A stretch of 64,000 bases of DNA, from NCBI GenBank assembly GCA_020041925.1, contig CP083409.1; one strand, written 5' to 3'. Under the pieces are notes generated by a model. It searched no databases, was not told where the DNA came from, and was given only the letters and a program-made list of their open reading frames with translations. Made by a program: the position numbers and the translations under genes. Source of the stretch: Faucicola osloensis_D. Its GTDB lineage: Bacteria; Pseudomonadota; Gammaproteobacteria; Pseudomonadales; Moraxellaceae. Below, in pieces: positions 37,001-46,023 of this stretch. Numbering within the stretch: position 1 is the first letter of the stretch; every line of letters starts with the position of its first letter.

Positions 37001-40000
37001 GAAACCGTAGGACTGGCGGCATGAGCAAATGGGGGAGTTCGCCATCGCATAGATGGTTTAGAAATCTTTGGTGGTAACAGCGTCAAGATAACCGAGGTTC
37101 GCCATCGCATAGATGGTTTAGAAATCAATCACTCGCTTATAAATCACAACGATTGAGTTCGCCATCGCATAGATGGTTTAGAAAAAAAACACCCATGTAC
37201 CTAATAAATTGCTCAGGTTCGCCATCGCATAGATGGTTTAGAAAACTGACTTGGTTACAACTTTTAAAACTGAAGTGTTCGCCATCGCATAGATGGTTTA
37301 GAAAACTACAAATTTTAGTACAACAAACAATAATACGTTCGCCATCGCATAGATGGTTTAGAAAAATCGTTGCTTGTTCACATGGCTGGAGACCGTGTTC
37401 GCCATCGCATAGATGGTTTAGAAAAATGCCATAGCGACAAACGCTCCAACACCGCCGTTCGCCATCGCATAGATGGTTTAGAAAAACGCCACTTGATATA
37501 AGCATACCATCATTGAGTTCGCCATCGCATAGATGGTTTAGAAACAATCGAGACAATACTTCAATGCAAGCTAGAAGTTCGCCATCGCATAGATGGTTTA
37601 GAAAACAAAGTAACTGGTGTTGGTGCTGATGTTCGCGTTCGCCATCGCATAGATGGTTTAGAAAAGTTACTTTGTCACCAACTGCATCAACTTTAGGTTC
37701 GCCATCGCATAGATGGTTTAGAAAGCCAGCGCGTTGCTCAAGGTCTAGCCGTTGTTGTTCGCCATCGCATAGATGGTTTAGAAATGTACTTTGGGCTTGT
37801 CTTGATATAGAAAATGGTTCGCCATCGCATAGATGGTTTAGAAACAGCGTTATCATTTGCTGGTCATCGGCTTTTTGTTCGCCATCGCATAGATGGTTTA
37901 GAAAGATATTCGATGCACTAAAGGGTAAACATATGAGTTCGCCATCGCATAGATGGTTTAGAAATTTGCGGAAAATCATACCGATAACAACACCGAGTTC
38001 GCCATCGCATAGATGGTTTAGAAAAACCCTCACCATCATCAATAATATTGGCGTTAGTTCGCCATCGCATAGATGGTTTAGAAAATTTGATGATCCTATT
38101 AAAATACTAATTAATAGTTCGCCATCGCATAGATGGTTTAGAAAGCTATGACATCACTTGCCCGCATTGCCAAAAAGTTCGCCATCGCATAGATGGTTTA
38201 GAAATGCTTGACTTGGTAGTGTCGCGGTTAGTTTGCGTTCGCCATCGCATAGATGGTTTAGAAATACAGCGAAACCGTGGCAACCGCCAAAGTTCCGTTC
38301 GCCATCGCATAGATGGTTTAGAAATACTTGCATAAGTGCCAAGCCAATTTGATAGAGTTCGCCATCGCATAGATGGTTTAGAAATATGCGCGTGCATCGC
38401 AAGCCAAAAACCATCCGTTCGCCATCGCATAGATGGTTTAGAAACAACTTGATAAGGCAATATCTATTGTTATCGGGTTCGCCATCGCATAGATGGTTTA
38501 GAAAAATGGCAGGGTTATTGTCAGCCTATCCATTCCGTTCGCCATCGCATAGATGGTTTAGAAAGCCCACGCTATCGACCTTTGAACCGACGTTGAGTTC
38601 GCCATCGCATAGATGGTTTAGAAAGCTCTATCATGTCTCGCAACTCTTGGGACATTGTTCGCCATCGCATAGATGGTTTAGAAATCTACCGAGTTTTTAT
38701 TGACGTTATAGACATTGTTCGCCATCGCATAGATGGTTTAGAAACAAACCAGTTAGCCAACATTATCCAGGCGACCGTTCGCCATCGCATAGATGGTTTA
38801 GAAAGCGCAAGTTTAAGCTCAAGTTTTACTTTAAGAGTTCGCCATCGCATAGATGGTTTAGAAATGCCCGTCCGACCACATTTTTCTATATGTTTTGTTC
38901 GCCATCGCATAGATGGTTTAGAAACTCAACCGCAGGCAAACATCTACCCTCCCAAAGTTCGCCATCGCATAGATGGTTTAGAAACTTAGAAGTCCTATCT
39001 TTTTTTAACTGCATTGGTTCGCCATCGCATAGATGGTTTAGAAATTTGATGTCGCTACAAGTGTCGTTACTGCAATGTTCGCCATCGCATAGATGGTTTA
39101 GAAAATTATCGTATGACCCAATGCTAAAAGCACACAGTTCGCCATCGCATAGATGGTTTAGAAAAGGTAAAGCAGTTGAAGCAGGAGCAGAACTAGGTTC
39201 GCCATCGCATAGATGGTTTAGAAACTGCTACCAATCAGTGCGCTGCTTGGGTTGAGGTTCGCCATCGCATAGATGGTTTAGAAAGGCGACAAATGCGCGT
39301 AACGCTGTGTTATCCGGTTCGCCATCGCATAGATGGTTTAGAAAAGTAGTCACGCCTAGACTTGCGGCTAACGCTTGTTCGCCATCGCATAGATGGTTTA
39401 GAAAGTTAGACATTGTTAGGTTACGCATAGCCGTTAGTTCGCCATCGCATAGATGGTTTAGAAAGCAAAGACAGAATGGAAACCGTGTCTATTGGAGTTC
39501 GCCATCGCATAGATGGTTTAGAAATCGTTATAGTGCGGATATTCAAACTCATCATCGTTCGCCATCGCATAGATGGTTTAGAAATACCAAGAAGCCCAAG
39601 ATTGGATTAACGAGCAGTTCGCCATCGCATAGATGGTTTAGAAAATTGTGAGTAGTAGGGTCATAACTAGCCACTTGTTCGCCATCGCATAGATGGTTTA
39701 GAAAGCTAAAATACCGACCATCGGCTACGGTGCGACGTTCGCCATCGCATAGATGGTTTAGAAATGATTACCAAAGGCATGGTTAAAGTACCAAAGGTTC
39801 GCCATCGCATAGATGGTTTAGAAAAAGTGGAAATTAGCGCCTTGGATTATTAGTCAGTTCGCCATCGCATAGATGGTTTAGAAAATTAATGAGATATCAC
39901 GGTGCCAAGTGGAAATGTTCGCCATCGCATAGATGGTTTAGAAAAGGTGAGTTTTGTTAATTCACCGGCACGACAAGTTCGCCATCGCATAGATGGTTTA

Positions 40001-40604
40001 GAAAAACAGAAACAGCATTACCGACCCACTTGGCAAGTTCGCCATCGCATAGATGGTTTAGAAATGGAACGCCAGTAACTAGATGTAGCATTTTATGTTC
40101 GCCATCGCATAGATGGTTTAGAAATGCTAGGTTGATGGCATTGTAAACGCTCATGAGTTCGCCATCGCATAGATGGTTTAGAAATTATCGCCAACGCCCA
40201 CGACTTGACCGCCCACGTTCGCCATCGCATAGATGGTTTAGAAAATTATCGTTGTGTATTCTAAGTCTCCCGCATGGTTCGCCATCGCATAGATGGTTTA
40301 GAAAAATGACGAGCCGTTTGTTAATACCTTTGTTGGGTTCGCCATCGCATAGATGGTTTAGAAAGCACTCAACGATGTCATAGTTTTGATTGTCATGTTC
40401 GCCATCGCATAGATGGTTTAGAAAAACGGTAATTGAATTTGTATTTTGAACATCAAGTTCGCCATCGCATAGATGGTTTAGAAAAATGACATGATGCCAT
40501 TGTCATTGGAGGTTAAGTTCGCCATCGCATAGATGGTTTAGAAAGCTCGGTGCTGTGCCTAAGTTAATTCTTTGAAGTTCGCCATCGCATAGATGGTTTA
40601 GAAA
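31031..40604 (+). CRISPR. Type I-F array: 160 repeats, 159 spacers
   Basis: The 28-bp repeat (GTTCG, hairpin CCATC-GCATA-GATGG, handle TTTAGAAA) recurs with 60-bp period from 31031 to 40604. All copies I read are identical, including the last. Spacers are 32 nt except six of 33 nt, ending just before the repeats at 31752, 34393, 34574, 34815, 36736 and 36977; this arithmetic gives 159 spacers. Csy4 would leave the 8-nt UUUAGAAA handle. The cas1 side is the leader end. Spacers include one adjacent exact duplicate (36403 and 36463) and several families against related genes. Confidence 0.99.
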
Positions 40605-41186
40605 CATGAGCTTGATTGATATTGTTCATGCACCCTACTAAATTTTTCTAGTATATATCTACTTTGCATTTTTTTCGTCAATATTTCTCATTTTTATACG
40701 AGATAGTCCTAATCTAAAGTTAAGGTAAGCAATTTAATATATTGAATTTTTGCTTATGTATTATTTTATTAGTATGTGGATTTAGAGTCGTACCGTGAAA
40801 ACTCAAAACTCTATATAGTCCGTATAACAGCTTTTGTATCTATTTTTCCAATCTCAAGACGGTTAACTAAACTAGTGTGTCAATGTCTTAAAGTTTCTAA
40901 TAGCCATGTTTTTAATTTGGAGGGAATAACTTTGAAAGGATTTTTTTTAGGACATGAAGACTATTTAAAATAAGCAATGAAACTCGAAAAAAAAATAATT
41001 CAGTTTCATCTCTTTTAAATTTGAGTGGGGGTCAAAATCTACTTGCTCAAAAATTAACCAAGGCACAATTTGGGCACAATTTGGGCACACAAGATTTTTA
41101 AGCGATTTTTCTGTGCCCAAAATCACAAAAGTGGTCAAAATTTCAACTCTCGAAAAACCACGTAAACCCTTGATATCACTGCAATA
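40605..41186. other. Gene-poor region between array and tRNA-Val
   Basis: AT-rich, with no ORF I believe. At 41061-41089 there are overlapping copies of GGGCACAATTT, and TTTGGGCACA (about 41080) is mirrored by TGTGCCCAAA (about 41112), forming a dyad. GTGGGGGTC at 41025-41033 is an inverted copy of a stretch in the adjacent tRNA. These may be recombination remnants at the right border of the accessory region. Confidence 0.4.
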
Positions 41187-41187
41187 A

Positions 41188-41217
41188 AAAAGCCCCAATC
41201 AATCGACTGGGGCTTTT
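41188..41217 (-). terminator. Intrinsic terminator of tRNA-Val
   Basis: Hairpin AAAAGCCCCA / TGGGGCTTTT followed on the minus strand by a T-run, 6 bp beyond the tRNA 3' end. Confidence 0.85.
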
Positions 41218-41223
41218 GGAATA

Positions 41224-41300
41224 TGGTAGGCATAATCTGACTCGAACAGACGACCCCCACCATGTCAAGGTGGTGCTCTAACCAACTGAGCTATATGCCT
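41224..41300 (-). tRNA. tRNA-Val (anticodon GAC)
   Basis: A 77-nt cloverleaf on the minus strand including an encoded CCA end. Acceptor AGGCATA pairs with TATGCCT. The anticodon stem CCACC/GGTGG closes the loop TTGACAT, giving anticodon GAC for Val codons GUC/GUU. T-loop TTCGAGT is present. Confidence 0.95.
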
Positions 41301-41523
41301 AAAAGGGTCTAACAATCTACTTGTGTAAGTAGGAGTGCCATTTTACCAAAAAATTTTGCTTTTGCAAGTGGTTTTAATTTTTCGCTTCAATTTTTATTGC
41401 GCCATCTTCAGCTAAGTTTTCGTTAAGGTTAGGTTGTTTTAATACACTTAGCCACTCGGATATACCTCCTCATCAACCTTATCCCGTGACCTGACAACTT
41501 TATCAAAAACTTAGGATGGCATT

Positions 41524-41799
41524 ATGAAAAAATCATTAATCACCTCAGGCTTATTGGCACTCGCTATGTTATCAGCTAACAGCGCATTTGCCGAAGCCAA
41601 CTGCCAAGCGCACCCAAAAAACGAACAAATCCCGCAAGCCGATTTTCAAAAAGCACTAGAAAAACATGGCTTTACTATCAAAAAATTCAAAACTGATGGC
41701 AACTGCTATGAAATGTATGGCAAAAGCAAAGGTGGCAAAAAAGTCGAAATGTACTTTGATACCAAAGACGGCAAAATCGTTAAATCAGAAATCGACTAA
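41524..41799 (+). CDS. Secreted PepSY-type small periplasmic protein
   Basis: A 91-residue protein with an N-terminal signal peptide (cleavage after SAFA, about residue 23) and one PepSY-like domain (KALEKHGFTIKKFKTDGNCYEM ... VEMYFDTKDGKIVKSE is its outline). Such proteins often precede a cytochrome b561 and a two-component system, as here. TTAAGGTTAGGTT repeats near 41421 upstream resemble QseB/PmrA-type boxes, so the downstream regulator may control it. The exact role is unknown. Confidence 0.8.
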   Translation: MKKSLITSGLLALAMLSANSAFAEANCQAHPKNEQIPQADFQKALEKHGFTIKKFKTDGNCYEMYGKSKGGKKVEMYFDTKDGKIVKSEID

Positions 41800-41863
41800 T
41801 AATAGGATAAGCAAACCGTCCAACCAACGCAATTTGAGGTAGGTTTGCCAATGTTATGCCTTG

Positions 41864-41884
41864 ACACGGCTAACTTAGCCGTGT
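41864..41884 (+). terminator. Hairpin between PepSY gene and cytochrome gene
   Basis: Perfect 9-bp arms ACACGGCTA/TAGCCGTGT with a 3-nt loop, followed by TGATATTTT. It may act as a partial terminator that lowers expression of the downstream genes. Confidence 0.55.
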
Positions 41885-41911
41885 TGATATTTTAGACAAG
41901 GGAAAATAGCA

Positions 41912-42451
41912 ATGTTACCACAACCACAATCTGCACAAACCGTCAAAGTCTGGGATATTTGGGTGCGCATCACTCATTGGGCAGTCGCTGCGGGTATTTT
42001 TGCCAACCTTATCGTCACTGAAGGCGGTAGTGATGTTCATGAGTACATAGGCTATGCCGTCGTAGCGCTTGTAGTGTTTCGTTTGATTTGGGGGTCGGTG
42101 GGTAGCCAATACGCCAGATTTAGTAATTTTTTCCCTACCCCAACCCGCATTCGCGAGCATATGACCGACCTCAAGCAGCATAAGTTTCAAGGTCATCTGG
42201 GTCACAATCCATTGGGTGCGCTGATGATGTTTGCGCTATGGGGCGTTATTATCGCGCTGGGTGTCACAGGCTATCTGCAAACCACCGACCAATTTTGGGG
42301 AGACGATAGCATCCAAGCGATTCACGAATTTTTAGCCAACAGTCTTTGGATACTAGTCCCTTTACATGTGGCAGCCGCGATTATAATGGGAAGACTACAA
42401 CAGCAAAACTTGGTAAAATCGATGATAACGGGTGAAAAAACCGTTCAATAA
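41912..42451 (+). CDS. Cytochrome b561-family membrane protein
   Basis: A 179-residue di-heme cytochrome b of the b561/Ni-Fe-hydrogenase b type. Four membrane segments are visible, with candidate heme histidines in RITHWAVA (about residue 22), the second segment region (VHEYIG), HNPLGALMM and LVPLHVAAA. It passes electrons across the inner membrane, perhaps to or from a periplasmic partner linked with the PepSY protein. The regulator gene follows after 43 bp. Confidence 0.85.
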   Translation: MLPQPQSAQTVKVWDIWVRITHWAVAAGIFANLIVTEGGSDVHEYIGYAVVALVVFRLIWGSVGSQYARFSNFFPTPTRIREHMTDLKQHKFQGHLGHNPLGALMMFALWGVIIALGVTGYLQTTDQFWGDDSIQAIHEFLANSLWILVPLHVAAAIIMGRLQQQNLVKSMITGEKTVQ

Positions 42452-42494
42452 ATACCTTTGCTAAAAAATAAGATAAAACCCACGGAAGACCCTC

Positions 42495-43172
42495 ATGACC
42501 CGAATTTTACTGATTGAAGATGATGCCACCATTGCCGATGGTATTGTCAAAGGTTTGAACCAACAAAACATGATGGTGGATTGGTTTGCTGATGCCAAAC
42601 TCGGTGAAATGGCAATTCATGAAGGGGTGTTTGATGCTGTGTTATTGGATTTGACCTTGCCGCGTGGCGATGGGATGACCATTTTGGCCAATTGGCGACA
42701 ACAAAAGATTGACACACCTGTACTGATTATTACGGCGCGCGATGCCATTGCCAACCGCGTGGCAGGTCTCAATGCTGGCGCAGACGATTATTTGGTCAAA
42801 CCGTTTGCTTTAGATGAAGTGGTTGCCCGTTTGCAGGCTTTGATTCGCCGTAGCCAAGGCCGCAGTCAGACTGAAATCCGCTATGGGGATGTCAGCTACT
42901 TGCCACAGCAGCAGCAAGTTTTTTATCAAGGAAAATGGGTGGATTTGACTGCCAAAGAAATCACTGTCCTTGAGCAGTTTATCAGCTATCCCAAATTGGT
43001 GCATAGCCGTGCCAGCCTTGAGGATAAGCTATACGGTTGGCAGCAAGATATCGAAAGCAACGCGATTGAAGTACATATTCATAACCTGCGAAAAAAACTC
43101 GGTAATGATTTTATCCTCACTCGGCGTGGTATTGGTTATTATCTTAATCCTGCCTTGCAGCGCCCTGAATGA
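42495..43172 (+). CDS. OmpR/QseB-type response regulator
   Basis: A 225-residue regulator. The receiver domain has the acidic pair Asp9-Asp10, phospho-acceptor Asp52 (LLLDLTLP), Thr80 and Lys102 (VKPF). A winged-helix DNA-binding domain follows (about 125-220). It is paired with the histidine kinase gene 34 bp downstream and closely resembles the QseB/PmrA subgroup. Likely targets include the PepSY-cytochrome genes upstream. Confidence 0.93.
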   Translation: MTRILLIEDDATIADGIVKGLNQQNMMVDWFADAKLGEMAIHEGVFDAVLLDLTLPRGDGMTILANWRQQKIDTPVLIITARDAIANRVAGLNAGADDYLVKPFALDEVVARLQALIRRSQGRSQTEIRYGDVSYLPQQQQVFYQGKWVDLTAKEITVLEQFISYPKLVHSRASLEDKLYGWQQDIESNAIEVHIHNLRKKLGNDFILTRRGIGYYLNPALQRPE

Positions 43173-43206
43173 TCCCCCCGCTATCCTTCTTTAAGCTGTT
43201 ACCACC

Positions 43207-44649
43207 ATGACCGCTACCACTCAAAAAGCTTATAGTATCCAAAGGCAGCTACTCAATTCCCTGCTCATCGGGCTACCGATTATTTGGCTATCGATTACCC
43301 TCATATCGGTATGGCGGCTTTCGCACGAAATCAACGAAATCAATGACACCCAAATCACCCAATTAGCCCGCTATCTGATTGGTATTTCTCAAGACGTTAA
43401 ACTTCATCTCACCAACTCTGCCAATGAACCTAAAATTTTAAATCTTGAAAATGGCTTGCTATCAGGCGATTTAGGGGATGCCGAAGAAGACTACATGGGT
43501 TTTGCGATTTGGGATCAAAACGGTAAATTACTGATGGCTGACAAAGACGGTCAGCATTTTACTTTTTTACCCAAACAACACGGTTTTTTGGAAAACAACA
43601 GTGCCTATCAAGAGCTCAATCCCTTTAGTCACTCGTGGCGCCTGTTTTATGCGCATGATGACGCCACCAACCATCTAATCGCCATCGGGCAAAACCTTAA
43701 TTCACGTCAAGAGATTATCTATAAATCATTAACCATTCAACTTGTTCCTTCGCTGATTGGGGTGATGCTATTAATTATGCTGACATGGCTGTCAGTGCGG
43801 CGTGGCTTTGTTCCGCTCAAACGGATTAGTGACTTATTGAGCACTCGTAGCCCTGAAGATAAAACCCCTTTATCGGTTGATACACCGTTAGAAATTCAAC
43901 CCTTGCTAAACGCGCTTAATGGGTTATTTGATAAAGTCGCGGATACCCTTGAGCGTGAAAAACGCTTTACCGCAGATGCTTCTCATGAATTGCGCAGCCC
44001 GCTCACTGCCATCAAGCTACAGACCGATGTACTACAACAAACCATTTTGCAAGCCAATTTAACCGATAGCCAAACCGATGCACTCCTGAGTCACTGCCAA
44101 CAAATCAGTCACAGTAATGAGCGCGCCAATCGACTGGTCGAACAGTTGCTGATTTTGGCAAAACTGGCACCGCAGCAAGGGCTCGATCCGCAGACCTTTG
44201 CACCGATTGATTGGATAGCCCTATCCAATGACATCCTCTCAGAAGTCAACCGCCGTGCCCGCGAAAAAAATAGCCAATTACGCCGTGATGTGTTGGTGGA
44301 TGCCAAAGCTATCTTGCCTTTGACAGGTAACGCCACTTTAATCGGCATTTTGCTGCGCAACCTATTGGACAATGCCATTCGCTATAGCCCTGACCATACC
44401 ACGATTCGGTTGGTATTAGATAGTGAGGTGATTACCGTCATCGACAATGGCAACGGGGTTGCACCTATCGACCTTGCTCGGCTGTCAGAGCGGTTTTTTC
44501 GTCCCGCAGGTCAAGCTGAGATTGGTAGTGGTTTGGGTCTGTCGATTGTGCGCCGCATTGCTGAGCTGCATGGTTTGCAAATTACCATGCAGAACCTAGA
44601 ACACAATGGTCAGATTCACGGTTTTCAAGTCAGTCTCTTCAAGCGCTGA
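43207..44649 (+). CDS. Sensor histidine kinase (QseC-like)
   Basis: A 480-residue membrane kinase. Two membrane segments (about 18-36 and 178-196) flank a periplasmic sensor domain. The dimerisation domain carries His260 (ADASHELRSP), and the ATPase domain has the N box (LLRNLLDNAIRYSP) and glycine boxes (VIDNGNGV, GSGLGLSI). It phosphorylates the adjacent regulator. The signal is unknown. A terminator follows at 44701. Confidence 0.93.
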   Translation: MTATTQKAYSIQRQLLNSLLIGLPIIWLSITLISVWRLSHEINEINDTQITQLARYLIGISQDVKLHLTNSANEPKILNLENGLLSGDLGDAEEDYMGFAIWDQNGKLLMADKDGQHFTFLPKQHGFLENNSAYQELNPFSHSWRLFYAHDDATNHLIAIGQNLNSRQEIIYKSLTIQLVPSLIGVMLLIMLTWLSVRRGFVPLKRISDLLSTRSPEDKTPLSVDTPLEIQPLLNALNGLFDKVADTLEREKRFTADASHELRSPLTAIKLQTDVLQQTILQANLTDSQTDALLSHCQQISHSNERANRLVEQLLILAKLAPQQGLDPQTFAPIDWIALSNDILSEVNRRAREKNSQLRRDVLVDAKAILPLTGNATLIGILLRNLLDNAIRYSPDHTTIRLVLDSEVITVIDNGNGVAPIDLARLSERFFRPAGQAEIGSGLGLSIVRRIAELHGLQITMQNLEHNGQIHGFQVSLFKR

Positions 44650-44700
44650 CGTAATAACTGCTGAAGCTTAATCTACCAAAAACAGGCGGCGTTTAAAAGA

Positions 44701-44722
44701 GGATACATAGCGTATCCTTTTT
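44701..44722 (+). terminator. Intrinsic terminator after the two-component genes
   Basis: Stem GGATAC/GTATCC, 5-nt loop, then five T residues. It separates the kinase gene from the convergent polyphosphate kinase gene. Confidence 0.75.
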
Positions 44723-44741
44723 GCGGGAGTAAACTAAAAAA

Positions 44742-45755
44742 TTAGTACACGTTGGGCACATACATATCTTCCCCGATAGGCTCACGTTGGTAATTGTCGT
44801 GATGCTCGCGTTCTGGTAATACTACATTGTCCCGTTGTATTTCTTGGTAGGGAATTTGTGAGAGCAGATGGTTGATGCAGTTTAGCCGCGCTTTTTTCTT
44901 ATCATCCCCCTCAACCACCCACCACCGAGCTTCAGGAATATGGGTGCGTTCAAACATCACCTCCTTGGCCTTGGTATAATCCTCCCAGCGGCGACGCGAT
45001 TCTAAATCCATCGGTGAGAGTTTCCACTGTTTGAGCGGGTCATAAATACGGCTCATAAAGCGTGACTCTTGCTCGTCATCTGAAATAGAAAACCAATATT
45101 TGATTAAGCGAATCCCCGAGCGCACCAACATACGCTCAAATTCTGGTACTGACTCAAAAAACTCTTCGTATTGCGCGTCAGTACAAAACCCCATCACTCG
45201 CTCAACCCCAGCACGGTTGTACCAACTGCGGTCAAATAGTACAATCTCCCCCGCCGCTGGCAGGTGCGCGACATAGCGCTGAAAATACCATTGGGTTTTT
45301 TCTCGGTCATTGGGCGCAGGCAGTGCGGCTACACGGCAGACGCGGGGATTGAGCCGTTGGGTGATACGTTTGATAGCACCGCCTTTACCCGCTGAGTCGC
45401 GACCTTCAAAGATGACAACGATGCGCTCACCCGTTGCTACTACCCAATCTTGTAATTTGATCAATTCTTTTTGCAGACGAATCAATTCATTGAAATAAAT
45501 ATGGCGAGCGATTTTTTGGCTGTCGGTCAACGGTTGCCCGTCATACCGTAAATCTTGGATATAGTCGTCCATTTCGGACTCAATCTCTTCGTCATAGCTG
45601 TCAATCAAGTCATCATGCATTTGTTGACGCAGTCTATCATTGTTTTTGAGGGTTTCATCATTTAAAAAATGTGATTGGGGTAAGTCATCAAGCATATCAG
45701 TGATATGATTGCTGATACTGAAGTTGCTATTAGCAGTGGGCTGATTATTTGGCAT
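44742..45755 (-). CDS. ppk2: Polyphosphate kinase 2
   Basis: A 337-residue PPK2-family enzyme, which moves phosphate between polyphosphate and nucleotides. Walker A FEGRDSAGKGG (116-126) and Walker B/lid residues LFDRSWYNRAGVERV (about 174-188) are intact. A conserved YDGQP segment precedes the core. Single-domain length fits class I. It is monocistronic, divergent from the DUF11 operon across a 268-bp AT-rich gap. Confidence 0.95.
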   Translation of the reverse strand: MPNNQPTANSNFSISNHITDMLDDLPQSHFLNDETLKNNDRLRQQMHDDLIDSYDEEIESEMDDYIQDLRYDGQPLTDSQKIARHIYFNELIRLQKELIKLQDWVVATGERIVVIFEGRDSAGKGGAIKRITQRLNPRVCRVAALPAPNDREKTQWYFQRYVAHLPAAGEIVLFDRSWYNRAGVERVMGFCTDAQYEEFFESVPEFERMLVRSGIRLIKYWFSISDDEQESRFMSRIYDPLKQWKLSPMDLESRRRWEDYTKAKEVMFERTHIPEARWWVVEGDDKKKARLNCINHLLSQIPYQEIQRDNVVLPEREHHDNYQREPIGEDMYVPNVY

Positions 45756-46023
45756 ATTGACGTTCTCTAATGAGCATTAAAAATGCTGATAATATGACAA
45801 AATTATGAAGATATGATGATAGGCATCAATGGTTTATAAAATGTTGATGGTAATTTATTACCACTTGACTGTTAAAATAGAGCAATTTATCGTAAAGATA
45901 TATACTTTAGTTTACAAACTTAGTTTAATACATGGATTATCTGTTACATATCAATGATTGATTATTTTTGCGATAAGAATAGTCGATTTTTTTGACAAAT
46001 ATTGCTACAAGGTAAAATCATAT

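Noticed and set aside
30936..40383. Many long open frames on both strands with repeated FLNHLCDGE, SKPSMRWRT, SPSHRWFR and VRHRIDGLE peptides
   Set aside because: They are translations of the CRISPR repeat. The 60-bp period is a multiple of three and the repeat has no stop in those frames.
31031..40604. Self-targeting main-array spacers
   Set aside because: I noticed no full match to window genes by eye, but this needs a computed search of the whole genome; no claim is made.
40776..40973. 65-codon ORF right of the array
   Set aside because: No ribosome site, no recognisable motif, and located in AT-rich gene-poor DNA.
40965..41198. 77-codon minus-strand ORF before the tRNA terminator
   Set aside because: Its translation runs through short repeats and the tRNA terminator; it looks like chance.
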